DNA of 64,000 nucleotides from Nymphaea colorata. Lineage: Eukaryota; Streptophyta; Magnoliopsida; Nymphaeales; Nymphaeaceae. The DNA is taken from positions 20,785,716-20,849,715 of the forward strand of contig NC_045144.1 in NCBI RefSeq assembly GCF_008831285.2. The letters run 5' to 3'. The notes under the pieces are model-generated. The model did not search any database. It was given only the letters and a program-made list of their open reading frames with translations, and was not told where the DNA came from. Positions 1 through 12,999 of this stretch are shown piece after piece. Both the position numbers and the translations under genes were made by a program. Within the stretch, counting starts at the first letter, position 1; each line of letters starts with the position of its first letter.

Positions 1-1595
1 AAGATCTTGGGATTGATGTGAATGCCGCGTATAAGAGACAAAAAAATTAAAGCAAATTGGGGAGAGGCAAACAAGTCAAATGTGAATTAAGATAGTGTGT
101 GGAAAGTGGTAATATTATTTAATTTGGTAGTTTCTCAGAACCACCAACCTATCCGTTCAACACGTTTGGGTCGCCTGGATCTTCTTAAAAATGGTAAATT
201 TCATTGATGGTCCACCTTTTGGTCACTATATCTGAAACGAGCTTCATACGTTTTAGATTTCCCGATCCAAACCTTTCTTTTTCATGGAAACTGCAAACGC
301 AGATTTCAAGTAAATATCAAAACTTATTCACGGCTTTCAACTCGAGGTGATTAGAAATCCACGTTAGCGTGAAATCCATTGTTTGAGCGAACAACGGTAG
401 GGATTTCCAATGCCCACCAGCTGGGGTCGATTTCAAATTCACTGCTTTGTCCAATCTGTGGTGGATGCAAACACGATGGATTTGAACCTTTGTGGCTCAA
501 GAAATCCCACTTTCTCTCAATGCAAATAAATAAAGTAATGATTTAAGTATGTATGAATTTTAATCATAACATCAAATCCTTACTTTGATGAACCATGAAT
601 TTTATCATGAATCTTTTATCATATCGGTAAAAAAATGTCATATATCATTCTCATTATGTCAATTGAGACAACGACAACCGTAACACATTTTATGATGCTC
701 ATAAGAAATCAACAGTTATATATATATATATATATATTGAAAACTAGACACTTTGATTTTAATGTTTGAAATGTTTTTTCCATACTCCAAATGACTTTAA
801 GGGGTTGTTGAAGTATTTAAACATTTTTTTTTTGAGGCAGATTCATGAAACAATAATAATGTGCTGTTATTGTTGTCAAACAGCCCTTGAAGATCAAGTG
901 CAAATCATTTTCTTTACAAAATGAATGCATATATTCTAAACTTGTATGACGCATGGAAGGGCCAAGTTCAAAATAATTCAATTTTCAAAATAAATGCAAA
1001 TATGTTAGACTTTTATGCTGCATTAATTTAAGCAAGGGATTTCAGGTAGTCCAAAAATGGGGCTCATATTTTTTTTCTCTTTTTTTATTGAAGGCCGTTT
1101 TCTAGACAGCTGCATGCCATGGGAACCCTGGTTGAATTTGGTTTTTTCAAAAAACTTAAAATCTTTTACTCAGCATTATCCATAACACTTTCTATCTGCC
1201 ATTTTTCTGAATTTTCAAAGATAGTAGCCCCTTGGTTAGGACTTGTCCTTATTAATAGTGGGGGTTGTATTGCCTACCAAAGTGATGTGACAAATCACAC
1301 TCCATTTGCTGACAGAAAAGACTTTTTCTTCATAAAAAGTCAAAAGTTTGCTGACCTGAAATGGAAAAAGAGCAAAAATCCAACCATCATTTAGCTAAAA
1401 TCTTGGTATCCTATATGCTATGTTTATTTCATGAATATCATAAAGGGGCCTGTTTTTCCATTTAAAAAAAAAACCAGACCCCTGGTTTTAGGGCCCTTTG
1501 ACTCTTTCTTGGTTATTTATGCTTTGTTTGATGCACAGATTTTACTGTGCATTGCAGAAACTTGTTGTTTTTATACAGCTTTTCATACTCAAATC

Positions 1596-1705
1596 AAACA
1601 CGGAAAAAAAGTTACTGTGTCAAATTCAATAGATCAAGGTAATTTTACTTAAACACGGAAAAAAAGTTACCGTGTCAAATTTAATAAATCAAGGTAATTT
1701 TACCC
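1596..1705. repeat. Two-unit 55-bp tandem repeat
   Basis: Units 1596-1650 and 1651-1705 both begin AAACACGGAAAAAAAGTTAC and differ at only a few positions. Each contains an A-run followed by a GTTACYGTGTCAAATT-like stretch. No coding role is seen. Confidence 0.8.
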
Positions 1706-3317
1706 TAGAAAAAATTCGGACTTTTTTCCATCAACTTTTTCTATGGTAATTTTATTGTTCATCAAACGGAATCTTAGTGAAAAAAATTACATCAAGGCAA
1801 CGACACTTTCACAAAGCTCTAAGGTGGTGCGTGATAAACTACGTTTTTTAAAAAATAAGAAGAATTGTTTTTAAAAGGGATTGAATAACCTGCCCTCTTC
1901 CCCAGATTATTTATAAAAAAAAAGTGAGTTTTAGGTGTGTCATCAAAAACACAAACCAATTTTTAAAAAATGATTAAAAAACTATTTTTCATAAAACCAA
2001 TTATTTCAAAACAGTTTTTTACGAGGGTGTCATATGAGCATGTGGATGACACTTTTGAAGTGTTTGGATGTCATCAAAACCCTCAGTTTTGACAAAATCG
2101 GGTTTTGGGAAGAATTTATCTAAAATTCAAATGATTCAAAAGCCCAGTTTTGAGTGTATCATCTAAACAACTAAACAAGGGTTTTAAAAACTAGCTAAGT
2201 TTTCGTCAAACTGGGTTACACAAGATGTCATGCAAACACCCCCCAAGTTTACTCGCTTACCTTCGCTATACATTAATTTAGAAAAAAAACATAAAGTTTC
2301 CAGAATAAGTGCTTTAACTTCATCACAATCTTCCATCTACAATTTATCTACTTACTATTTTAGCTTGTGCATAGTTTTCATTCTTCGCAATAAAAACCTA
2401 GCAAATGGACTCAACCATTTAAAACAATTCATTGTTGTTGGGTGGATAAAAGAGTATTTCATTTTATCATTTACCAAGAGAGCCGAAGCTTCCACCCTAG
2501 GATACCAGGGATATTTTTCCGTTATGCTTTAATTTGGATATTGATTCCTCCTTTTACAGCACAAAAAGTTGATGTTCCGTAAAGACCGACTAGTTACCAG
2601 CCTTGCCTCATTCGTTGGGACAACCCGTTCGAGGATTTTAAAATAGTTTGTGAACTTCGATAGATAATATATTTCTTTGACGTGGGTCAGGTCGCTTATC
2701 TCAGTCACGTAAATATAAATGAACAAACAAGTGGTGCCGTATGCAACCGGGATAGAAGGAGGGTTGACTTGAATTCAAACCTCATTGTGACCACTTGCGG
2801 AACTTGTATGGTTGATGACTTCACAACCAAGAAGAACGAATATATATATATATATAAAAGCAAGATTTATAAAGACAGTTTTTGGACATTACTGGTGACA
2901 ATCGATGGTGGAAGGAAAACAAAAGCAATTATTTAATGAGAAAACTAAGTGGATTCCATTCACCTCAATGATATCTAGGTGGTTGGTGCAAATGTTAGAA
3001 ATATCGTGTCTTGAATGCTGACGAAAAGGATACATGTAAATTGAAGAGAGAGTCATGGAGGTCGAACCAGGCCGATGTGCGCCTCATGATCTTGACTTAC
3101 ATAAGAGGGTCTCTGATGCATGAGATTCAATGGCGGAATCACATATAGGCTGGTGTGGGCAGTTGCCCACACCAGCTTCTCCATTTTCTTTCAATTTTAC
3201 ACTAATTCTCTCTTTTTTTTTTTTACATTAAAATCATTTAATATTTCTAATTGCTTCCGACAAAAATCCTCGTTCCACTCTTGTTTCTAGTAACCCAAAA
3301 ACAAAACATTTCTCCAA

Positions 3318-3318
<1 letters not shown>

Positions 3319-3395
<77 letters not shown>

Positions 3396-3441
3396 CAAAA
3401 AAATACGCCAGTGGTAACCCAAAAACAAAACGTTTTTCTAA

Positions 3442-3486
<45 letters not shown>
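3319..3486. repeat. Compound CT/TA microsatellite with duplicated flank
   Basis: A CT run (3319-3336) passes into a TA run (3337-3393), then a short spacer, then a second TA run (3446-3486). The words before each TA run match (AACCCAAAAACAAAAC at about 3291 and about 3416), so the whole unit appears to have duplicated locally. The long Tyr/Ile or Arg/Glu frames across it are microsatellite artefacts. Confidence 0.8.
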
Positions 3487-3489
<3 letters not shown>

Positions 3490-6400
3490 AGATTTAGCAA
3501 GCCTTTCGTTTTTTTTAAAAAAAAATCGCCTTTTTGTAAGGTAATAAAGAAAAAATAATTCAGGAAAGCTTTTGTCAAGTTTGTTATTCCGGAGCATACG
3601 ATAAGTGATCCCTAGAATTTTTCACAGAAACGAAACTGAAGAGGAAAGTTTTTCCCTCAATCAAACATCCCATCGAACGTAGATTTTCCCTATTAGCTGA
3701 CAGACAGAAAAGGCGATTTGATAGAATTCTGGATTTCAAAGGGCGATTTTTTTCTCCCACCCCACCCGAAATGTTCTTCGGAAATAAATGCCGCATTCAC
3801 CGTCAAAACCAAGAAACGTGACGCCTTTGGAAATGGTCCCGGTTCCAAGTTGTTGACAATCTTGCTCTTATCCGTTCCTTTAGCACCATAAAGAAATTAA
3901 CAGATAATGAGGGGACCTCAAAGGATAAAGTCAAAAAGGTGGGGTTGGTAAAGAAGTGATAACGTGTCCCCGTCAGATTTTAATATTTCGGACGTCAAGT
4001 CCGTGTCCAGTTCTTGCCGTCTTGTAAAAGTTAAAAAAAAAAAAAATTCTCAAACAGAGCCGACATTGTTAACTATTTGCACGACGCGGCACAAAGTTTT
4101 ACCTCATATTGTTGTCCTCGATCGGCGACAAAAGAAACCTTGTGACTTGACTCACTTAGGGTAGGCAGCTAGATCTACGTCATAAATTTTAAATTAAATT
4201 ATTTTTTATGAATGATTCGGTACTATCAATAATTTATTTTTGTTTAATAAACTTATCAAAAAATTATTGATGTAAATTAATGTTTCACTTCATAATTTGT
4301 ATTTGTTTCATAAATCTATTCCAAAACTTATTTGCTTTAATCTTTGAATTATGAAACAATTAGAGCAATATATATAAGAAGTGGCGCACATGAAGCAGAT
4401 TAGAAAATCTTTGTCGCATGAGCTAGACTACAATTTTAAAATTTTAACAAGAGCCAAAATAATTTTTTTAAATTATATATATATATTAATTAAATTTATA
4501 TTTTTAAAATTTTTAAAATATAATGAATGTCATGAAATGTTAAATGTGATGGTCCAAATATATAAGTTAACGTTCACTGTAGTTGACATGAAGCGGTCAG
4601 GCGTGACAACGTCTGCCGGCCACCGTCTGATTGGAAGCCAATCAACGGCAGATCAGTTTCTTTGCAGCAGCCAACAGAAGGGGATATATTTTCTAAATTT
4701 TTTATTTGAGATATTTGCTTCTGTTTTTTTTTTAATGTATATAGTAATATTGTTTGTCAATTCATGCCCTAATATTATAAGTATTAATTTTCATCATGTA
4801 TTGGAAATTTAAAAAAAGCACGTCTTAAAGTATTTTAAGCAAAATGCGAACCTTTTAATGTGTTTATAAGGATTCATTAGATAGAAATCATGTTTTAGTT
4901 CAAATCATTTTTGTAAAAGTAATTGATTTTTATACAATTAAAATTTTAATGCTATAAGAGCCGTTCATTTTTTGACTATTTAAATAAGAAAACGGCTAAC
5001 TTAATATATATTGCTCATCAAATCACTCTTAAATCATATCTATAAGATCATTTTTAAAAACCTAATAATTAATTTTAATAACTTTGGTTTTTACCGTTGC
5101 AAGTGATCACATTGTGAAGGGCAATGTGGATGCGGAATCTCTTACGAAACTAGGAGGATGCAAGCGGACATTGTGAGCAAGTACCCAACCCATTGGGTCC
5201 GCACTTGATGTTACAGTGCTTTATGAATCTACTTAATCTATCATTAAGGTAGACATCATGAAACATTATGCTGTTGTTTTTATTATCATTAAGAAGTCGT
5301 TTGGTAGTATGGACACTACAGCAACCAAACTACCTATTATAGAGTATTCTGACTGCCAAACGACCATTAAAAGTTTGATTATTAAAATAACACAATTAAA
5401 ACCTAAGAAAGCAATCGACTCTTCTTTACCAAATCACTCTGCACATGAATTCTATAGCTTTTGACATTAGAGCATATTTTAATTTTATTTATCGTAAGCG
5501 TTTATATATGCATAATATAATTGAATATTTTTGCAGGTGTTTCATGAATCTGATTTAATTTTTGTGGCACAAACCTAATAATGTTCCTCTTACCAAACAG
5601 CCCCTTAACTCAATAGGTTTTGTTACTTACTGGGCAATGTGAAAGTCAAAATCATAGTAATTCATCCCTAGGGTCAATGAATGCATTGGCTTGCACAACT
5701 GGAGACTCCCGTCGCCACGGCCCCAGCTGGTATGCCAAGACCTCCAAGGGAGTCTATATAATTATAGGTGAGCAAGTGGTTCATCGGTACTGCACAGAAT
5801 GGGGCCTAAACGCCTTAAAATTTCTCTTGTTTTCGGGATCTTGAGGTCATTGGCATTAGTGATGGCTGTAGTGTACCTTTCAAATTTTATGTCGCACCCT
5901 ACCACATTAAAATATAAAAGTATAGTGTTTATGGGAATTGAGCTAGAGACCTGCTTTTTTGCAGACCCTAACTAACTAGCCGCCCACCACAAATGAAATT
6001 TGTGTAATTGTATTTATAAAAAATAACTTATAACAATGAAAGACACATACATATTTGAAAAGACTTATCACCAACACCATGCGTTGATCTTTACCATTAG
6101 GAACTTGTGAATAAAACAGAAGGCCATGTTTTTCAACTTGTGGAGAAATAACTATGAATGTGGAAAGTTCAAACATTATCTCTATTGTCATATATATGTA
6201 TAATAAGATCGATATGTTGAAAGAAATTGATAATGTTTTTCATTTGGTTATATACCGAAAGTGGAGATCATATCCGTTCAAATTGTTTTTGTAAGAAACA
6301 GATCCCGCTATATCTTTTGATTATAGTACGCTATATAAGTTTTCATAATGATTATATATATATATATATATATTGAATGAAAACGGTAGTTTTTTAGAGT

Positions 6401-6655
6401 TACCTCACCATCTAATATTCAGTATGATAGATAAAAAAAATTGAATGGAGACTCTAGCTTTTTAGAGTTTTCCAAGCATTTAATATACATCATATGATTC
6501 ATATGATAAATAGTTAAGAGAAAAATTAAAAGAAAAATTGATGAATATTTTCGTTATATAATATTAGTTTACACTTTTTTCTTTTTGTGCTTTATTTCAA
6601 ACATACATATGCTATACAACCTTATTTAAATGGCTTCTCTACATAACCAACACAC

Positions 6656-6687
<32 letters not shown>

Positions 6688-6873
6688 TTTTACAAATTTT
6701 TCTTGCTATGAGGTTAATCGAGTTTGAACAAGGTGAACTTATCTCGACTCATTTACTTAAGCATTCATTTTTTAATTTAAACTTGACTCGTTTACTAAGC
6801 AAAAGAAGGTCGAGACTAGCTTATATGAGTCGAGCTCTGGTTACTCGACTCGTTGAAACAGTGCATAGGCAAT

Positions 6874-7319
6874 TAGGGCTGCAGAACAAGCTGAGCCAAC
6901 TCATGCTCGACTCGAACTCACTTAAAAAAACTCGGCTCATGCTCGGCTCATGCTCGACTCATTTATAAATGAGCCGAGTTCGAACATACAAAGATATTCA
7001 AAACAATAAACGAGTTGAGTTCGAGTTTTAGGAACTCAACTCGTTTATACTCTACTCGACTTGCAAACCGGTACTTTATATAATATTGCAAAACTAGTTT
7101 CTCAAGTGACACGAACAAGTTGCACAAGTTAATGCTTCTACGAGTTAACACGTAAACGAGTTAAATGGGTTAAACGAGTCGAGTTCGAACTCGATTTTAT
7201 TTGGTCAAGTCAAGCTCGAACTTGCTATAAGGAATTCGAGTCAAGTTCAAGCCGAACTTGAGCTCGAGTTTTTTGGGCCGAGTCGAACTCGAGCTCTATT
7301 CGGCTGGTGTGCAACCCTA
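6874..7319. mobile_element. hAT-like non-autonomous element rich in CTCGACTCG motifs
   Basis: The left end reads TAGGGCTGCAGAAC. The right end, read on the other strand, is TAGGGTTGCACACC, so the edges form imperfect terminal inverted repeats. The interior is packed with variants of CTCGACTCG and GAGTCGAG, and no transposase is present. Similar motif-rich sequence also lies just outside at 6715-6870, suggesting nested or older copies. A clean target duplication was not found, so the boundaries are inferred from the TIRs alone. Confidence 0.5.
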
Positions 7320-7439
7320 CGGACGGTTCCTTCAAATAAAGCACCAAAATGAAAATCATATTAAAATCACAAGTTATTTTCAAAATATTTTGTGCATGAA
7401 TTTGTCAATTTTTGAAAGCTTAGGATTGCTGAGCGAAAA

Positions 7440-9128
7440 GAAGCTATTTCTTCGCGTTAACAAGGCGCTGCTCTCCGCTTTATCCCTTTTCCGTTTTCGA
7501 ACGGACAGATTTGCCGTAGAAGGAGATCCAACGATCAGAAATCAGTGGCTTGTCGCCGCGTGGGGCCCGCCGGACGCCAACCAGAATTATGCCCTGGGAC
7601 TGAGCTGAGCTTCTTCGGCTTCACGCCCCGTCCCACCGGACGTCGTCCTCGACTGGCCCGCCACTTGTCCCTCCTTCTTTGTCCTCCCCGAACGCGACGA
7701 CTCGTTCCTTCGTCGCTTCCCTTCACTGTCATTTGCGGCGGCTCGAGGGAGAGGTGTACACCCTCCACCCTCGTCTGATCAATGGCGACTCCATCATCTG
7801 AGCTCTGAGCTAAGCTTGCTCTGAAACAATGGAGGAATCCAATGGCGATCGGAGAGAAGGAGCAACGAGAGTCTTCGTCTTCCTGTCAGTGAATCATTCG
7901 GGATGAAGAAGGTTTAGGGTTCCCGCGTCAGAGGCGAGGTGAGTGCGACTCGGTTTTCCGAGCGTATCGCATTTCTGATGTTCCTTTTTCTCCTTTTGGA
8001 GATTCGGTTGCTCTTCTTTTCCGTGGAGGAGCGGTGAATCCGGAGGCTGCGAGACGGAGATTCCACGCCGTCGTCTCGGCGGAGGGCGTCTTCGTTTCTG
8101 GGCTCGGATTTGTCAACGGGAAGGAAGGGGAAACCGTTGATTTTTGGGAATTGAACGGGCCGATTCTTCGGCTTTTTGGCCTTTTATTTATTTGTTGAAG
8201 GTAACGATTCCGTCTCCATTTTTAGACATCGGTTCTTTTCCAGTGTGCCGTGATATGGCGGTTGAGGAGTCTTTTCTTTTTCCCCTCTTTTTTTTATCTT
8301 TCGTTCGTTTTTCCTCTTTTTCTTCGATTTTGGCTCTCCGATGTACGGAGGGAGGTGCCTGTATTGTCCTTTTCTAGATGCGGATTTTTTTATTCAAGAA
8401 AGCTGGAAGCTTTGATTTCGTCCATCGCTGGTTTTTGAACTGGCCTTTAAAAGTGTGCTCCCTCTCTTCCCCTGTGCCCAGTCGTGGGACATTTTGGGAG
8501 TCCTAGAAGCCTTGAAGAGTTCAAGACTCTCCCTCTCTTTCTCTCTCTGTCTCTGTTTTATGAAGCAACAAGACGATCGATCGATGCTCCTGGGTTCTAA
8601 AATTTGAAGGTTTTTCAGGGAGTCGGAGGCTGGAGACGGGTTTTTTTCCCGCGGGGCACGAGCCTTGGTCTGTGCTGCGGAGACTATTAATATTTCCTAG
8701 CGGAGTTCTGTGGTGCAGATGAAGAGCGGTTAAGAATTGAGAGACAAATTCCGACGTGAAAGCGACGTCGACGCGTTGAAGGAGCGGTTCTCGACCTTCT
8801 GTCATTGCGAGGGTTAGAAATCTCATACGACAAGCTTTCCTTCTAGCGGTGGAGTGACGCCGATCTCCAGCGCAGAGAAGCCTTAGCAGGGAAGAGAGGC
8901 GATTTTCTCGGTTCCCTTCGCTGATTTTTCGGTTTCGGTGGACAACTCGTCGAGTGGTTGGTGGGACAAATCTGCGTTGTTTTCTGCTGCCGGATCAATA
9001 CCGGATAAAGCGAGACATCGGGATAATTTTTAGCCTGCCTTCTTGTTTTCCCACGACCAAATTCGATCTTCCTCTGTTCTTCCCTCTGAGCACGCTGAAA
9101 GGGACTTAGACGAAGATAGTGACGGAGA
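7440..9128 (+). promoter_or_regulatory. GC-rich 5' leader region of the DUF789 gene, with upstream ORFs
   Basis: GC content rises sharply here compared with the AT-rich surroundings, as expected of a plant promoter and 5' UTR. Two short upstream ORFs are visible: 7782-7808 (8 codons plus stop) and 7829-7906 (25 codons plus stop). A good splice donor (GAG|GTGAGT) follows at about 7939, so a 5'-UTR intron between there and the coding start at 9129 is plausible. The transcription start cannot be placed from sequence. The uORFs could dampen translation of the main frame; this is inference. Confidence 0.45.
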
Positions 9129-9254
9129 ATGTCAGGCAAGCGTGAGCTACTCCATCAGGCGATTCCCGAGTCGAATCTGGAACGCTTTCTGGACTGCACG
9201 ACGCCGGCAGTGCCGGCCATACCTCTCGAAAAGGTATGAGGCTAGTCCTTTTCT

Positions 9255-9289
<35 letters not shown>

Positions 9290-11369
9290 TTCTTTCCTTT
9301 AAATCTACCAAGGATTATGTGAATTCTTTCATTTGAATCCAGAGCAACTAAAGATTAAATAAGTTGATTAAGAGTTGTCTGACCCTCTACCCAGTATAAA
9401 ATTACTTTTATAAAGTCAAATTAAAATAATTAACTCAATCCAGTTTACTAATTCATTGCAACTTCAATTGGGAAAATCGATTCCAGCGAGTTAACAGCAA
9501 TTTAACTTAAGGTGAAGTATACCCGAGACTGCTTGGGGAATCATTCATTTTTGGTGGGTTGTGTTTGAACAGGGTTGGGAGGAAAGCATGGCGTGGGAGC
9601 CACTGGAGGAAATGCCCACGCAGTTCTTCAGGCTATGCGACCTCTGGAAATGCTTCGATGAATGGAGCGCATATGGCGCGGCAGTGCCCGTTCTGGTAAA
9701 CGGCGGGAAGGAGAGGGTGGTCCAGTACTTCGTCCCCTACCTCTCCGCCCTTCAGATTTACACTACTGCTCCCCACAAGGCCCTCCTTCCCGACCCACTC
9801 AGGTCTCTATCTTTCTCTGTGTGTGTGTACATATATATATATATATATATATGCACGCCGGGATTCTGTCCCATCTTTCTGAAGAGTATGTGTTGTGCAT
9901 GTAAAACATTGAGTTCTTTAGTGGACCCCTTGGTCCCCGTCTGAGCTGCCCTTACTGTTCTTAGACAGTGATGGATAGCTTTACCTTACTGATCCTGTTA
10001 GACCCACCAGAGATATTGTTGCCCTCTAGAAAGGGCTGACCGTCTCCATGAATGTCAGTGAAACAAATCTCATAATCTTGGACAAATTTAGATGGTAAAT
10101 AGTAGTAACTTATACTGTGGCACTCTAGGGGATCCCACATCGACTGCTGGCAACAAAGTTTGTGCAGTTACACTTCAGGAGTCAGTTTTCAGTTCCTGAA
10201 AAATGTAATTTTGATGATCAAAATTCAGAAATCAGCTCAGGCCGATTTCATAGACTGAAAGTTTGGTTATTTAGAAATTTTCGAAGCTTTCTGACTGAAT
10301 CTTCCTTGTATATCCAACAAAGCAACGAAATGTTTAATTTTTATGTTTTGGAGGAGTATTGAATAATTAGTCGGAATCTGGATTGGCCATGACCATACCC
10401 ATCGTTGGTGGGCGTTTGATGAGTGGTCTCTCCTTGGTATTCATGATTCATTTTCTTTCTTTTCCCCCTTTTTCAGCGGCGACTTCAGCGATTCCGAGAC
10501 GTCGAGGGCTGAGGAGATGAGTGACTCGGATTGCTCTCACTCGATCAGCTTCAGCAGCAGCAGCGGCAGCGAGAAGGCCGAGTCGTGGGACTGTGGGTCC
10601 AACGGTTCGGCCGGAGAGCAGGAGAGCACCTGGTGTCGCCCGCGAGATCGCCTGGGCCACCTCTACCTCGACTACTTCGAGCACGCGCCCCCTCACGCTA
10701 GAGTGCCGCTCATGGAGAAGGTATTAATTCTATCTGCTCCTTGCCGGCGATCCGCGTTTGAGATTCTCATTAGATAGTTGGAATTGGATGGTCACAGACA
10801 AATCCAATTCTTATCCTGAATCTTGCTTTTCTTCCACCTGTATCAAATGTGGACTCTGCATCTTTCATATGTATCTGATTTCCAGGTATTAAAGTGTGAT
10901 GGCTAAGCTTGTCTGCCCGTTAAGAGTCCGAGCAGCGTTATGAGCCCCTCATCTCTTTTAGAGGCTTGTCTGTATTGTTATAGTATACTGACAACTATAG
11001 ATGAAAAGCAAGCAACTTTGCAACGTGAAAGGGGAACTATGATCCTCACTACTTTCCTGATCTTCATTCTACTGCCTTTTAAATGTTTAAAACCAATCCT
11101 TTGACCGTCGAAGGACCCGAGTGTTGTTTGATGTCCTTCTCAAGATTTAACTCTTTTTTTTTTCTTCTTTTGGCAACTCGCAGATCAATCAGTTGAGTCG
11201 AGAGTACCCGGAGCTCAACAGCTTGAGGAGCATTGACCTTTCTGCAGCGAGCTGGATGTCTGTTGCATGGTAAGCTGGCAGCCTGGCACATGACATCAGC
11301 CTTATCTCTTTGATTTACAATAAAGATTGATGGCGATGCCCAACCCAGAAACTCTTCTTTAAATCATGG

Positions 11370-11435
<66 letters not shown>

Positions 11436-12985
11436 TGACTGGTCTGCTTTGGGTTGTCTTTGGCCGTCCTGCCACTTGGGCCTCCTCCACAGCCAAATTG
11501 GTGGCCCCTTGTATATTGTGGTAGCTGATATATTTGTGCCAGAAAACAAGGGCCCTCTTATGCTACGATGCTCACAACACAAGGTGTGCGGGGCTCACCA
11601 GGAGGGGAGACGTAACACACGAGAATGGGCATCAAACATGGCTCCGTATATAAATCCAGATGCCAAATTATAAAAGAAATGCACATAATGTAACATTATT
11701 ATATAAGTAGTCAACTGCCAATATGTCCTACTCATATCATCCCCTCCAAACACGCGCCAACATGATAGAGTGGTGGTGAAGAACTGTGAGGATCTAAAGC
11801 GGATTCTTGTCCACGAATCGAAGTTCCCGTCACTAATGGCGGTCGTTTGTTGTTCGTCGTGGTGATGCTTAGCGTTGCGCTCTTTTGACTGAAGGCACAG
11901 TCTTCCTTGTGTTTGGTGCAGGTATCCTATCTACCACATCCCGGCGAGTCGCACGGCGCGAGATCTCTCGGCGTCGTTCCTCACTTACCATACGCTTTCT
12001 TTCTCTTTTCAAGGCAAGCCTCTTGTCCCTTCCCATTGTGTATTTTTCTAATCGAGGTAGAGAGTTGCGGATACTCTTCCTTATCATCACTGAGGAATGA
12101 GAAGCAAGTCCCGTAAAAGGAAGTGGTTTAGTTTAGAAGAAAGAGCATTTTTTTCAAAAATATGTAAAAAGAGTCAAAGAGCAAAACTTTTTGTAAAAAG
12201 AAGAAAGCGGGACTCACCACCTTAGTGAAAGGTTTTCTTTGCCGAAAGGTAAAAATTTGCCTAGCGTCAAAGTAAAAATTACTTGAACCCAAGGTCTTTG
12301 ATAACTCCGAAAAAACGTCCACAGTGAAATTTTAACCATTCATAGGTCTTGAAATCAACCAAAAAAAAATTGACTATTTTCATGTTCTATAGACAAAAAG
12401 AGAGAGAAGTAAAGAAAGTTGTGCCTCAAAAGGACCAAGTTTCTCCCCTGAAATTGTACCCGGCAATAGGCTAAATGAAGTTTGAACAGCTTGTGGGGTT
12501 GTTTTGGGAGTTCTGATAAGGTACAAACTACAATATGCTCCTGTATATAATTTTTGAGGAGGTGTGTTTGAAGTATATTTGGTTGCAGAAGTTTTTTTTT
12601 AAAAAAATCTGTACCATTTTATCTCGCCTTTATTTTTCTCGACAAAATCTTAGGAATTCTTTAACATACAGATGAAGCTGCTCTGTTTCTTGCCATTCAA
12701 TTTTCCACGTATCAGTATTTGATCATCTGCTTTCTTGTTTCTGATACGTCGGATGCAGACATGGAAGACGGGACTGTGTTGTCGTCCGATGCCAAGTCCT
12801 CCTCGCCGATCAGATTGCCGCCGTTCGGGATAGCCACGTACAAGCTACATGGAGAGGTGTGGCTGTCAGGCGGGCCATGGGACCAGCACCGCCTTTACTC
12901 CCTCTGGACCTCCGCCTTGTCCTGGCTCGCCCAGTTGCAGCTCACCCACCCTGACTTCCGCTTCTTCCTCAGCCACAAAGACTAA
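9129..12985 (+). CDS. DUF789 family protein, six exons
   Basis: The gene encodes a plant-specific DUF789 protein of unknown biochemical function. Exons by splice consensus and phase are 9129-9233, 9573-9802, 10477-10720, 11184-11269, 11922-12013 and 12759-12985. They join in frame to 327 residues, within the family range. Family-like segments in order: an N-terminal [16 protein letters not shown] (about residues 15-30), then [20 protein letters not shown] and [15 protein letters not shown], an acidic serine-rich stretch, [33 protein letters not shown], and a C-terminal [13 protein letters not shown] to [16 protein letters not shown]. The start ATG is the first one leading into the conserved N-terminus. 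The last intron appears to use a GC donor (AAG|GCAAGC): reading on to the next GT meets a stop. Intron 4 holds a long TA microsatellite. Family call is firm; role unknown. Confidence 0.88.
9245..9295. repeat. CTT microsatellite in DUF789 intron 1
   Basis: A run of CTT with one CTC interruption lies just after the first splice donor. The phase-matched acceptor at 9572/9573 places it inside the intron. Confidence 0.85.
11370..11433. repeat. TA microsatellite in DUF789 intron 4
   Basis: About 32 TA units lie between the exons ending at 11269 and starting at 11922. Reading frames crossing it are artefacts. Confidence 0.9.
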
Positions 12986-12999
12986 CTCCCACCTCTCCG

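Larger units (their letters stand above)
1..7300. other. AT-rich intergenic repeat region without a recognised gene
   Basis: No reading frame here resembles a known family. The stretch holds TA microsatellites (near 719-737, 3337-3393, 3446-3486, 6360-6374, 6656-6676), a two-unit 55-bp tandem repeat at 1596-1705, and several blocks that look like decayed miniature transposons. The segment at 2000-2235 ends in a C-rich edge of the kind often seen at MITE ends. The segment near 3131-3180 starts like the hAT-type family described at 16407. Short open frames here are AT-rich and look like chance. Confidence 0.6.

Noticed and set aside
3234-3597. Long Tyr-Ile and Arg-Glu reading frames on both strands
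   Set aside because: They are translations of TA and CT microsatellites.
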